From positions 62,001 through 126,000 of the forward strand of contig CAWDVK010000005.1 in the NCBI GenBank assembly GCA_963805715.1: a DNA stretch of 64,000 nt, in the 5' to 3' direction. The notes beneath the pieces are model-generated. The model was given only the letters and a program-made list of their open reading frames with translations. It did no database searches and was not told the origin of the DNA. The DNA comes from CAWDVK01 sp963805715. Lineage in GTDB: Bacteria > Actinomycetota > Actinomycetes > Streptosporangiales > Streptosporangiaceae. Shown piece after piece: positions 17,191 through 25,393 of this stretch. Both the position numbers and the translations under genes were made by a program. Each line of letters begins with the position of its first letter. The stretch's first letter is position 1.

Positions 17191-18675
17191 TTGACTGAGC
17201 GGCGCGGTCCGGGTCCTGGGGGCCGAGACGGTGTCCAGAACCGGGAGCCATGGCCTAGCCCGGAATCCCCGGGCCCACGGCTGCGGCCGGATGCAGGGTC
17301 AGTCCCGTCCCGTCGCGGGCGCCCGCCTGAGCGAGCCGCTGCCCGTCCGGAGCGTGGCGACCCGCGCGGCGCGGACGGCTCGCCGCGCCGGCCGGGCACG
17401 CCTTCGCAGCCCAGCACATTCTGGGCGCGCCGGTCCCGCCGCCGGGCCCGGCGGCGCGAGATCCGCGCCGCGCGCCGGACCATGCCAGGACGGCATCCGT
17501 ACGCCACGGCGGCATGCGCGGTGGTCCTGCTGCTGACGCCGGTATGGGTCTCGCTAGGCGGCGCCCTGACTAATCCGGGACTCGGGTCCTCGGCAGGCGC
17601 CAGGGGCGCCGAGTGGGTCCGCGACCACGGCGGCAGCTCCCTGGTGAACTGGGCCGAGAACCTCTGGTACTCCCACCATCCGCCGCCTGTCGGCGGTACT
17701 CCGGCCAGGTCAGCCATCCCCCGCCTGCCCGGTTCGGTGCCTCCGGCGCACGGAGGCTCGACGGTCGCCCACCTGGCGCCCCCGGCGCGGATGACCTCAC
17801 CCGCCGGGCACCTGCTGCCGGGCGAGGGAGTCTGGCATCCGGTCGGCCGGCGGGTGGGCGGCATCCCGGCCGTCTACGAGACGTGGGTGCGGCCGGACGC
17901 GGTGCACACCAGCCTGGTCGTGGGAATCGCCTGGATGGATACCAGGCTGCTCCGGGCCACCCTTTACTCGGGAAGCACCATTCCCGGCGGCGGCCCGTAC
18001 CGCGACACAGCGCCCGTCTCGCGGGGGTCGGCCAAGAGCCTGGTGGCCGCCTTTAACGCGGGCTTCCTGATGAAGGACGCCGAGGGCGGCTACTACGCCG
18101 ACGGTAAGACGATCATCCCGCTGCGGAGGGGCGCCGCCTCGTTCGTCGTCTACCGGAACGGCACGTCGACCGTCGCGGACTGGGGCCGGGACGCCACGAT
18201 GACGCCGGAGGTGGCCTCCGTGCGGCAGAACCTCGACCTGCTCGTCGATCACGGCAAGCCGGTCCCCGGCCTGAACCCCAACGACATCAGCCAGTGGGGC
18301 TTCACGCTCGGCAATGCGGTCTATGTCTGGCGATCGGGCCTGGGCATCACGGCCAGCGGCGCTCTGGTTTACGTCGGCGGTCCGGGGCTGAATATCACCA
18401 CGCTCGCCGACATCCTGGCCCGGGCGGGCGCGGTTCGTGCCATGGAACTCGACATCAACACGGACTGGGTGAACTTCGCGAGCTACGACCCGCACGCTGC
18501 GAGCGGGCCCGCCACGCCCGCGAACGGCACTGACCTGCTGCCCGGCATGTTCGGCGCGCCGAACAGGTACTTCGAGTCGTGGTGGTCCCGTGACTTCATC
18601 ACCATGTCCGCCCGGCCCGTGCCCGCTAGCCCGGCATCTGCCAGTTCGGTGCATGCCCGGGCGGCCGCGGGCTAG
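17191..18675 (+). CDS. Phosphodiester glycosidase (NAGPA-domain) family exported protein
   Basis: Membrane-anchored extracellular protein of 494 residues. A long Arg/Pro-rich cytoplasmic segment (1-104) leads to one membrane helix (about 108-130, AACAVVLLLTPVWVSLGG). The C-terminal 220 residues form a NAGPA-type domain: VAAFNAGFLMKDAEGGYYADGKTI, QWGFTLGNAVYVWRSGLGIT, LADILARAGAVRAMELDIN. This fold covers enzymes that split sugar-1-phosphate diesters. The TTG at 17191 is the most upstream plausible start, with GGAAG 12 bases before it; a later start is possible. The PHO-box-like site upstream suggests induction in phosphate limitation. Substrate unknown. Confidence 0.82.
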   Translation: MTERRGPGPGGRDGVQNREPWPSPESPGPRLRPDAGSVPSRRGRPPERAAARPERGDPRGADGSPRRPGTPSQPSTFWARRSRRRARRREIRAARRTMPGRHPYATAACAVVLLLTPVWVSLGGALTNPGLGSSAGARGAEWVRDHGGSSLVNWAENLWYSHHPPPVGGTPARSAIPRLPGSVPPAHGGSTVAHLAPPARMTSPAGHLLPGEGVWHPVGRRVGGIPAVYETWVRPDAVHTSLVVGIAWMDTRLLRATLYSGSTIPGGGPYRDTAPVSRGSAKSLVAAFNAGFLMKDAEGGYYADGKTIIPLRRGAASFVVYRNGTSTVADWGRDATMTPEVASVRQNLDLLVDHGKPVPGLNPNDISQWGFTLGNAVYVWRSGLGITASGALVYVGGPGLNITTLADILARAGAVRAMELDINTDWVNFASYDPHAASGPATPANGTDLLPGMFGAPNRYFESWWSRDFITMSARPVPASPASASSVHARAAAG

Positions 18676-18724
18676 CGGGGGAGCGGGGCAGCGACGGCGC
18701 GCCCAACGTCGCATTCGCCTGCTG

Positions 18725-19489
18725 TCAGCTGGCGAAGGCGACGTTGCCCGTGTCTGCCTCGGTTCCGTCCGGCCGGATCAGGTAACCGGCGTAGCCATCG
18801 AGCCCGGCCACGATGGCCAGGACCTCGTCGCCGCCGACCGCCAGGGCCGTGGCCAGTGCGTCGGCGAGCGCCAGGCTGGGACCGGTGACGGTGGCAGAGG
18901 CGGCCTTGCTGGCCAGGTCCCCGGTGAAGGGGTTGAGCAGGTGCGAGCCCCGCTCATAGCTTCCCGACGTGGCCACCGCGCCGGTGGCCACGACAATGGC
19001 GGCCAGCGAGGCCCGCCACGGATGACGGATGCCGATGCGCCAGCCCTGCCCCGGTGCGGGCACGCCGAAGACGGCTACGTCACCCCCTCCGTTCACCATC
19101 GCGGCCTCCATCCCCGCCTCCCGCAGCACGGCCACGGCCTGATCAACTGCCCATCCCTTGACCAGCCCGGTCGGATCAACCCCGCCCTCGATGGCCCAGG
19201 GGTCGAACCAGCCGGCCGAGGCCTTCCGCGCGCTCTCGCAGAACTCCAGGACCCCGGCCACCTCAGCAGGCAGGTCGCTGAGCGAGGCCGCGCCCCGTCG
19301 CAGGCGGCTGACCGGGCTCTGCGGATCCCAGGTGCTGAAGGTCCGGTCAGCCTCATGCAGGACCGCGCATGCCGACTCGACCGCGGCCGCTGCCGCCCGC
19401 GCCGGCGAGTTGCCGGGTACGACCGCGAAGGAGACGACGGTGCCCATGACGTTCTCGGAGTGGCGGATGACGTCGATGCCGCTGTCCAT
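18725..19489 (-). CDS. FAD:protein FMN transferase (ApbE family)
   Basis: Flavin transferase of 254 residues that attaches FMN through a phosphoester to a Thr/Ser of target proteins. Family motifs: VMGTVVSFAV near 14-23, DRTFSTWDPQSPVSRLR, VDPTGLVKGWAVDQA near 108-122, VNGGGDVAVFG, and the C-terminal ADALATALAVGG. Unusually short, and no lipoprotein signal is seen, so it may be cytoplasmic. The FMN-binding protein encoded just upstream (eight bases) carries the SGAT target motif, making it the obvious substrate. It is the last gene of the ferric reductase/FMN-binding/ApbE operon. Confidence 0.93.
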   Translation of the reverse strand: MDSGIDVIRHSENVMGTVVSFAVVPGNSPARAAAAAVESACAVLHEADRTFSTWDPQSPVSRLRRGAASLSDLPAEVAGVLEFCESARKASAGWFDPWAIEGGVDPTGLVKGWAVDQAVAVLREAGMEAAMVNGGGDVAVFGVPAPGQGWRIGIRHPWRASLAAIVVATGAVATSGSYERGSHLLNPFTGDLASKAASATVTGPSLALADALATALAVGGDEVLAIVAGLDGYAGYLIRPDGTEADTGNVAFAS

Positions 19490-19497
19490 GACGCCGG

Positions 19498-20096
19498 CTA
19501 CCTGACGTGCAGCTTGTCCAGGGCCGCCTGGAGCGAGGTGGCATACGCCTGGCTGGTGTAGGTAGCCCCGCTCACGGCGCTGATACCGGCCGTCTGCCCG
19601 GCCAGCACCTCTGACCGGAGGGTCGGGATGACCTGCATGGCCAGCTGCTGGGAGTACTGCTCGGCAGTCTGAATGACGGGCACGGTGACGTTAACGATGC
19701 GGTTTCCGCGCACGATGACCCGGACGGCCAGATAGCCATAGCCGTACTGCTCCGTCGCGCCGACCGCGCTTCGCCGGGCGGCCGGCGCGCCCGGGCCGGC
19801 CGAGGCGCCCGGGCCGGCCGAGGCGCCCGGGCAGGCCGAGGCGCCCGGGCCGGCCGAGGCGCCCGGGTCGGCTGAGGCGCCCGGGTCGGCTGAGGCGCGC
19901 CTGGGCCGGCCGGGCCCGTAGTTGCCGATGAGGCCGCCGGGCTCCCGGTCCCGGCTGCAGCGGCCGGCTTACCTGGCAGCGCGTGGCTGGCGGGAGTCCC
20001 CAGCGCCGCCGACGCGGCCGGCCGGGTATGGAAGCTCAGGATCCCGGCCAGGCCGGCCGCGGTGCCGGCCAGGACGAACAGGGGCGCCCGCTTCAT
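19498..20096 (-). pseudogene. Exported FMN-binding domain protein, frameshifted in a repeat-rich linker
   Basis: Electron carrier with covalently bound FMN. The N-terminus is a signal/anchor (MKRAPLFVLAGTAAGLAGIL) and is in one frame. The FMN-binding domain (EQYGYGYLAVRVIVRGNRIV, TVPVIQTAEQYSQQL, and SAVSGATYTS with the flavinylation Thr in SGAT) is in another. Between them lie six 18-bp repeats read best as ASAGPG units. At the edge of the repeats, 19895-19900, GCGCGC replaces the expected GCGC, a two-base gain. The 599-base length equals a whole frame plus two. AAGGAAAGG lies four bases before the ATG at 20096. Without the extra GC the protein would have 198 residues. Confidence 0.82.
19787..19894. 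repeat. Tandem array, 6 x 18 bp, in the FMN-binding protein gene
   Basis: Six units of the type GCGCCCGGGCCGGCCGAG with minor changes (GCAGG, GTCGG). On the minus strand they encode an Ala/Ser/Gly/Pro linker. The border at 19895 carries two extra bases that shift the frame. Confidence 0.88.
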
Positions 20097-20163
20097 GTGA
20101 CCTTTCCTTCGGGTCGGGAGGCCAGCGGCCTCACGCTGCTTTTGCCTGCGTGGCAGCGCCCGG

Positions 20164-21566
20164 TCATAGCGCGAAGGCCTCATGGTGGATGCACTCCCCG
20201 GGAACTCCGAGGTTCCGGGCAACCTCCACGAGGTCCGCGACGAAGCCCTCCGGCCCGCACACGAACACATCGCGCCGGTCCAGGTCGGGAACCAGCCTGA
20301 GCAGCGAGGGCTCGTCCAGCCGCACCCGCTGCCGGCTTCCGGCAAGCTCGAGCAGCTGGCCGCGCTTGCAGCTGACCAGCTCTCGCACCTCCTGGCGCAG
20401 GACGAGGTCCTCCTGCCTGGTGGCCCGCAGGATGACGACCGGGGCGCTGGCGCGCGGCAGGTCCTCCAGCAGCGATCGCAGCGCGGTGACGCCGATCCCG
20501 GCCGCCACGAGCAGGGCCTTCGGCCGCTGCTGAGCGTGCCGGGTGAAAGCGCCGTAAGGCCCCTCAACGGCAATCGGGGTACCGGGCCGCAGGCGCGCCA
20601 GCGCGGCAGAATGATCACCAGCGCTCTTGACCGTCAGCCTCAGGTAAGGCGGCCTGGGCAGCGCCGAGAGCGAGTAGGGGTGGGCCTGCCACCACATGTC
20701 CCTGGTCAGGAAGCGCCACAGGAAGAACTGGCCGCCGGACGCGGCCAGCCGGTCCAGGTGACGCCCGGCGACGATCACCGAGGTCACGCCGGGTCCCTCG
20801 GCGCGGACCTGCACGACATGCAGCCGGTAGCGCAGGCTGCGGGCGACGGGCAGCCCGAGCCGGTAGCAGAGCACCAGCCCGGCCGTTGCGAGCCAGGCGG
20901 CCGACCAGACGGCCTGAGTGAGCGGATGACCGACGAAGGACGGCCCGAGCGCGATGACGTGCGCGAAGGAGAGGGCCAGCGCCAGGTACAGGTAGAGATG
21001 CACCGCCCACCACGTCTCGCGGCGCACCCGCCGGCGCACGGCGCGGATGGAGATGGCGCCGGCCGCGCACATCAGGCCCAGGGCTGCCGTGGCCATGAGG
21101 ACATCGGGGTACTGAGTGATCAGGACACCGACCTGCGCCCAGGTGCCGGTCCTCGCCGCCTGCGCGTAACCGACGGCGATGAACAGCGCATGGGCGATCA
21201 GCAGGCTGATCGGCCAGGGTGCCAGCTTGCGTGCCAGCGCAGCAGGCCGTCCTGGCCGAGCACCCGCTCGACGAAAGGGATGCGGCTCACCAGCAGCACC
21301 ATGACGAGCGCGAGGTAGGTACCGATCAGGCCGGTAAGGCCGCCGGCGAAGATCATCCGGCCGCCCGGCGCGGCGAGCTGGCTGGCGGTCTCGGCGGTGA
21401 TCGCCAGCCCTGTCGTCGCGCCCAGACCCGCGCCGACGACAACCAGGGCCGCCTTGACCAGGGCTGGCCTGGGGGGCGCGGACCCTCTCCTGGCTACAGG
21501 ATGGCGCCGTCCGGCCCTGCGGGAGGCAGGCGGCGAGCCGTCGAAGCCCGCCAGGCTGGCGCTCAT
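20164..21566 (-). pseudogene. Ferric reductase-like membrane flavoprotein, disrupted by a one-base deletion
   Basis: Transmembrane ferric reductase/NADPH oxidase-like protein that passes electrons from NAD(P)H via FAD and heme across the membrane, probably to the FMN-binding protein next to it. The start (MSASLAGFDG, 21566) and first helices are in one frame up to LGQDGLLRWHA. Near 21231 one base is missing: the next frame continues as KLAPWPISLLIAHALFIAVGYA, the expected RWHxKLAPW motif. The rest is normal: AHVIALG heme region, HPYSLSALP (FAD), LLVAAGIGVTALRSLL (NAD), VFVCGPEGF. Total 1403 bases, one short of 468 codons. A 310-residue C-terminal ORF remains open from 21096. Confidence 0.85.
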
Positions 21567-21823
21567 GATCCCAGAACGTGCCAGCCGCGGCTGGCAGCCG
21601 AGTGCAGGAAAGCTCTGCAGTTCCTCTGAGGACGCCGAGCTTTCATCTGGAGCACTCCCGTCCTTCCCGGCCGCCGCGCGCTCAGGCCAATCTTCACAGC
21701 CGCCGCCCCTGCCCAGCCAGCCAACTCGCTGCCGGTAAGAAAAGCGTTCTATGCTCGCCGGTATGCCAGGTGCCGCCGGACAGGCGCCTGGCCGCCGTCC
21801 GCGATACGACAGGCAGGTGACCC

Positions 21824-22624
21824 GTGCCGAGCCAGCCGGCATCCGGCGAGCGCTGGCTGCGCCAGCGGCACTGGCTGGCGCTGGCGGCCGTGCTGCTTGC
21901 CATCGCCATGCTGCTTCCGCCGGTGATCGGCCTGGCCCGGCGGCAGGCATATGCCGAGGCGCTCCAGTTCGTCGTCTTCGCCACCGTGGTGCCCGCGCTG
22001 CTGGTCACGGGTGCGCCATGGCGGCTGAGCAGGGCCGGTCGCGCCGCCGGAACCGGCCTGGCCGACCGAGTTGCCCGGTCCAGGTCCCGCCATCCGGCGC
22101 TGCCGCGGGCGGGCGGTTACCTGCTCGCCTATGTGGCGGTGATCATTACCTGGCGGCTGCCGGTCGTAGTCGACGCCATGGCTCGCCATCCGGCGCTGCT
22201 CGCCGCCGAGGTCATGACGCTGGTCACGGTCGGCTGCTGCTTCTGGATCGAGCTGGTGCCGTCGCCGCCGCTGCTGCCGCGACTGTCACGTCCGCAGCGG
22301 GCAGCCGCCGCCGCGATACCGATGTGGACGATCTGGGCGCTCGCTTACATCATGGGCTTCTCGCAGGCCAACTGGTTCGCCGCCTACCACCATGTGGCCG
22401 GCCAGGGCCTCAGCGCAGCGGCCGATCAGCAGATCGCGACCGGCATCATGTGGGCCGTGCCGGCCTGCTGCTTCCCGCCGGTCATCTACGCCTGCCTGAT
22501 CCGGTGGCTGCGGGACAGCGCCGATCCGGATGACGAGCTGCCCGCCCTCGCGGTGGGCCGCGACCCCGAGTCAGCGCACAGGTCCCGGCGCCCGCCCCGA
22601 GGCTGGCGGGCCCCCTCCGCCTGA
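21824..22624 (+). CDS. Cytochrome c oxidase assembly protein, CtaG (caa3) family
   Basis: Polytopic membrane protein of 266 residues of the caa3_CtaG family, which helps insert copper into terminal oxidases. It has about seven membrane segments; characteristic stretches are YAEALQFVVFATVVPALLVTGAPWRLSRA, LLAYVAVIITWRLPVVVDAMARHP, and MTLVTVGCCFWIELVPSPPLLPRLSRP. The GTG start at 21824 follows GGCAGGTGA. It is divergent from the ferric reductase gene and is followed by a small membrane gene in the same direction, often seen beside this family. Confidence 0.9.
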   Translation: MPSQPASGERWLRQRHWLALAAVLLAIAMLLPPVIGLARRQAYAEALQFVVFATVVPALLVTGAPWRLSRAGRAAGTGLADRVARSRSRHPALPRAGGYLLAYVAVIITWRLPVVVDAMARHPALLAAEVMTLVTVGCCFWIELVPSPPLLPRLSRPQRAAAAAIPMWTIWALAYIMGFSQANWFAAYHHVAGQGLSAAADQQIATGIMWAVPACCFPPVIYACLIRWLRDSADPDDELPALAVGRDPESAHRSRRPPRGWRAPSA

Positions 22625-22679
22625 CCCGCGCCGCCTGACCCGCGCCGCAGGAGGCGGCAAACAGGTTCATAAGGGAGGC

Positions 22680-22699
22680 TAAGCCTCTTCAGGGGCTTA
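22680..22699. terminator. Short inverted repeat between ctaG and the small membrane gene
   Basis: TAAGCCTCTTCAGGGGCTTA, just after GGAGGC, forms a hairpin with a seven-base arm (TAAGCCT/GGGCTTA, one mismatch) and a small loop. It lies 56 bases after the ctaG-like stop. No T-run follows, so it may be an attenuating hairpin rather than a full terminator. Confidence 0.4.
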
Positions 22700-22780
22700 G
22701 CAGAAGATACCCGGCCACCGTAGTGGGCGTGCGCAGGCGAGCAGGTCGCCGGCGCAGGCGGACTGCGGAGGTGGTCGCAC

Positions 22781-23044
22781 GTGAGCTGGTTCTGGATGAA
22801 CATCCCGCTGGCCGCGGTGTTCTTCGCCGCGATGGTCGGTATCCCGCTGTGGATCGTCTTCAAGCACCCGGATACTCGGGTGGCCGCGGACGTCCGGGAA
22901 GCTGAGGCGCTGGCGGCACGGGCGGAGCGAGCTGTCCGCGATCACTTCCCGCAGACGCAGCCGGTCGTGCTGGCCGTGGCACCAGCGCGGCATGCGCGGG
23001 CCCGTCTTACCTGGCAGACGGCCAGCGCCCGCGGCCCGGCCTGA
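22781..23044 (+). CDS. Small membrane protein downstream of CtaG
   Basis: An 87-residue protein with one N-terminal membrane segment (WFWMNIPLAAVFFAAMVGIPLWIVFK, residues 3-28) and an Ala/Arg-rich soluble tail. The GTG start is preceded by GGAGGTGG. Similar short proteins starting MSWFWMNIPLA sit next to CtaG-type genes in other actinomycetes (family knowledge), so a role near the respiratory oxidase is plausible but unproven. It is 156 bases after ctaG, with an inverted repeat AAGCCTCTTCAGGGGCTTAG (22680-22699) in between. Confidence 0.7.
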   Translation: MSWFWMNIPLAAVFFAAMVGIPLWIVFKHPDTRVAADVREAEALAARAERAVRDHFPQTQPVVLAVAPARHARARLTWQTASARGPA

Positions 23045-23159
23045 CGCCGGGCCGGCCAGGGGCCAGCGAGGAGGCGAGCCGAGGGCCGACGCAAAGTAGC
23101 GGGCGCCGGGTCTCCCGGGTCAGTGCCAGGAGCCCGGCGCTTTCGGCTGCGCCGAGCCG

Positions 23160-24278
23160 TCATCCCGGCGGCAGCGCGCCGCCGCTCACCAGCTCGGCAG
23201 TGCCGGGCCGGGTGCCGCGCCGGAGCAGCTCGTTCCCGGCGGCCTGCTGCCCCGCCACATAGCGATCAAGGAAAGCGGCCGTCACGCCCGCGACGAGTCG
23301 CTGTTGCGTGCCTGATCCCTCGAACGGCGAAAGGTGACTCGCCCCGAGCACGTCGAGGTAGTACCGCGGGCCGGTGGTATCCGCCTGGTAGAGCTGCAGG
23401 CTGGCCCAGGGCGGATTCACGGTATCGGCACTGCCCTGGACGAAGAGCACGGGCGGCGCTGCCGACGCGAAGTAGCGGCCGCCGAGCGGCGGCCACTCCG
23501 CCCCGGCGAGCACGATGGCCGCCTTGACCAGGTGATTGCGGCAGCAGCTGTTGCCGGCGACGGCGGCCACGGTGTCTCCGCCGTCGGATTGCCCGGCGAC
23601 GGCCACCTCGCCCGGGTTCACCAGGCCAGCCAGCGGGCCAGCGGAGCGCTCGCGGGCGCCGAGCAGCTGCGCGATGACGAAGGAGACATCGGCTGGCTGG
23701 TTCACCAGGTCCTGCTCGTCAGCATCGGACTCGTCGTGGCAGCTGGTGTGCGGGAAGGTCACCGCGGCCACCACATACCCGGCGCTCGCCCAGGAGCTGA
23801 GCAGGAACGCATAAGAGCCGTCGCACTGCAGGAAACCCGGCGCGAAGACAATGAGCGGGAACAGCCCGGCTGCGCGCTGAGCGGCCGCGTGCTGCGCCGC
23901 AGGGTCATGCGGATACCGCACGACCACCGGCAGGACCCGGACCCCGCTGTCCATCCCTCCCGGCATGGTGCCGGGCGGCTCGATGAAGGTTGTCCGGGTC
24001 TCGCTGACCGGATAGCTGCCGAGAACGCCGATAGGAGGCACGGCCATCGCTGGCCGCCGGGCAGGCGTGTCCGAGGGGGCGGTGGTCGCGCTGCGCCGGT
24101 CCCTGCTGGCGGCATGCGCGTGTCCCGTGCCGCTGCCGGACACCGACGCCGCGACGGCGATGGCTCCGGCCAGGATCGCCAGCACCGCGGCGCCGATTGC
24201 GACACTGCGGCGCCAGGTCAGCAGCGGGCGCCGACCCGGCCGATGCCGGCCTGGTCCATCATCCGGTCGCGAGGTCAC
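23160..24278 (-). CDS. Membrane-anchored alpha/beta hydrolase (dienelactone hydrolase/PAF-acetylhydrolase-like)
   Basis: Exported hydrolase of about 372 residues. After a basic leader comes one membrane helix (SVAIGAAVLAILAGAIAVAAS), then a Ser/Thr linker and an alpha/beta hydrolase domain. Seen are PLIVFAPGFLQCDGSYAFLLSSWASAGYVV (oxyanion region), the nucleophile elbow AVAGQSDGGDTVAA, PVLFVQGSADTVNPP with the likely Asp, and GASHLSPF with the His. All three catalytic residues are present, so it should be an active esterase or lipase; substrate unknown. The GTG at 24278 is the preferred start because it places the basic leader directly before the helix; an upstream TTG at 24368 is possible. 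Confidence 0.82.
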   Translation of the reverse strand: MTSRPDDGPGRHRPGRRPLLTWRRSVAIGAAVLAILAGAIAVAASVSGSGTGHAHAASRDRRSATTAPSDTPARRPAMAVPPIGVLGSYPVSETRTTFIEPPGTMPGGMDSGVRVLPVVVRYPHDPAAQHAAAQRAAGLFPLIVFAPGFLQCDGSYAFLLSSWASAGYVVAAVTFPHTSCHDESDADEQDLVNQPADVSFVIAQLLGARERSAGPLAGLVNPGEVAVAGQSDGGDTVAAVAGNSCCRNHLVKAAIVLAGAEWPPLGGRYFASAAPPVLFVQGSADTVNPPWASLQLYQADTTGPRYYLDVLGASHLSPFEGSGTQQRLVAGVTAAFLDRYVAGQQAAGNELLRRGTRPGTAELVSGGALPPG

Positions 24279-24360
24279 GAGCCGAGGATAGCCGCGCTGT
24301 CCGGCCGCATAACGGGCCGGATTGCCTTTCCCAGGTGGCAGGAAAACTGGCGGAAGCATC

Positions 24361-24383
24361 TTCACCAATTCTTCATCTAACAG
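24361..24383 (+). promoter_or_regulatory. PHO-box-like pair of 11-bp repeats
   Basis: TTCAC (24361) and TTCAT (24372) are 11 bases apart in an AT-rich gap, followed by GTTCG at 24383; a second AATTCTTCAT copy lies at about 24403. The layout resembles a PhoP-bound PHO box, 123-145 bases upstream of the methyltransferase start and in the divergent region with the hydrolase. Weaker than the site at 17122 because the third unit is poor. Confidence 0.4.
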
Positions 24384-24505
24384 TTCGGCCGGGCCGTCAT
24401 CAATTCTTCATGCTGACTGGACCTGACGGGACTGCCGGCAATTCTTAACCAAACCTGAACTGGATTGCGCAGTTTAGTGAGGCTCAAATTGAATAGGTTC
24501 TCTGC

Positions 24506-25393
24506 ATGACTCATCGTGGGAGCTATTCCGCCGCATCTGCCGCTGGCCAGGACCGGGCGACGGCGGGCCAGGGCCAGGCCGGATCCGGCCTGGGCAGGCT
24601 GGCGACCTCAAGTTCCATCCGGCGCCAGCGCCGTGTCTGGTCCGGGCGCGCCGCGAGCTGGGACCAGCATGGCTCCGCGGGGCTGGGGCGGGTGACGGCC
24701 GCCGTGCTGGCCGCGGCGTCGCCGTCGCTGCGTGAGCAGGTCGTTGACCTGGGCTGTGGTACCGGCCAGCTCAGCCTGCCGCTGGCCGAGAGCGGCGCCG
24801 AGGTGCTCGCCGTGGACGTGAGCTCGGCCATGGTGGAGCAGCTGCGGGAGGAGGCGCGCCGGCGCGGGCTGTCCTACCTGGACGCCGCGGCGGTGCCCAT
24901 CGAGCGCCTGAGGCTGCCGGACCGCAGCGTCGACCTGATCGTGTCCAGCTACGCCCTGCACCACTTGCGGGACAGTGACAAGGCCAGGCTCGTGGCGACG
25001 GCGTTTCGCTGGCTGCGTCCAGGCGGCCGTCTCGTGATCGCCGACATGATGTTCGGCCGCGGTGCCGCACGTAGTGACCGCAAGATTATCGCCGCCAAGG
25101 TCCGGGTCCTCGCCGGAAAGGGGCCGGGCGGCTGGTGGCGAATAGCGAAAAATGCGGTCCGCTACCTGCTGCGGTTGCAGGAGCGCCCGGTGACGATGGC
25201 GGCATGGACGGCCATGCTGAGCCGGGCCGGGTTCGACGGGGTGACCGGGAACTCGATCGCGGCCGAGGCCGGGCTGGTCACCGGCCGCCGGCCGCTGCCA
25301 TCGGGCCCGAGCCCGGAGCCGGCGGCGGGGCGGCAGCCTGACCGGTCCGAGCTGGCCGGGACGGCCGCCGGCGGGGCCGCGGCGGGCCGCTAG
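24506..25393 (+). CDS. Class I SAM-dependent methyltransferase
   Basis: Cytoplasmic methyltransferase of 295 residues. A flexible N-terminal region of about 60 residues precedes the Rossmann domain, with SAM motif I VVDLGCGTGQLSLPLA near 77-92, EVLAVDVSSAMVEQL, VDLIVSSYALHHL and WLRPGGRLVIADMMFG. The pattern is that of UbiE/menaquinone-type methyltransferases acting on a small or lipid substrate. The C-terminal Ala/Gly/Pro tail is low-complexity. It is convergent with the ligase gene, overlapping it by four bases. The AT-rich upstream region with PHO-box-like repeats suggests regulated expression. Confidence 0.88.
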   Translation: MTHRGSYSAASAAGQDRATAGQGQAGSGLGRLATSSSIRRQRRVWSGRAASWDQHGSAGLGRVTAAVLAAASPSLREQVVDLGCGTGQLSLPLAESGAEVLAVDVSSAMVEQLREEARRRGLSYLDAAAVPIERLRLPDRSVDLIVSSYALHHLRDSDKARLVATAFRWLRPGGRLVIADMMFGRGAARSDRKIIAAKVRVLAGKGPGGWWRIAKNAVRYLLRLQERPVTMAAWTAMLSRAGFDGVTGNSIAAEAGLVTGRRPLPSGPSPEPAAGRQPDRSELAGTAAGGAAAGR

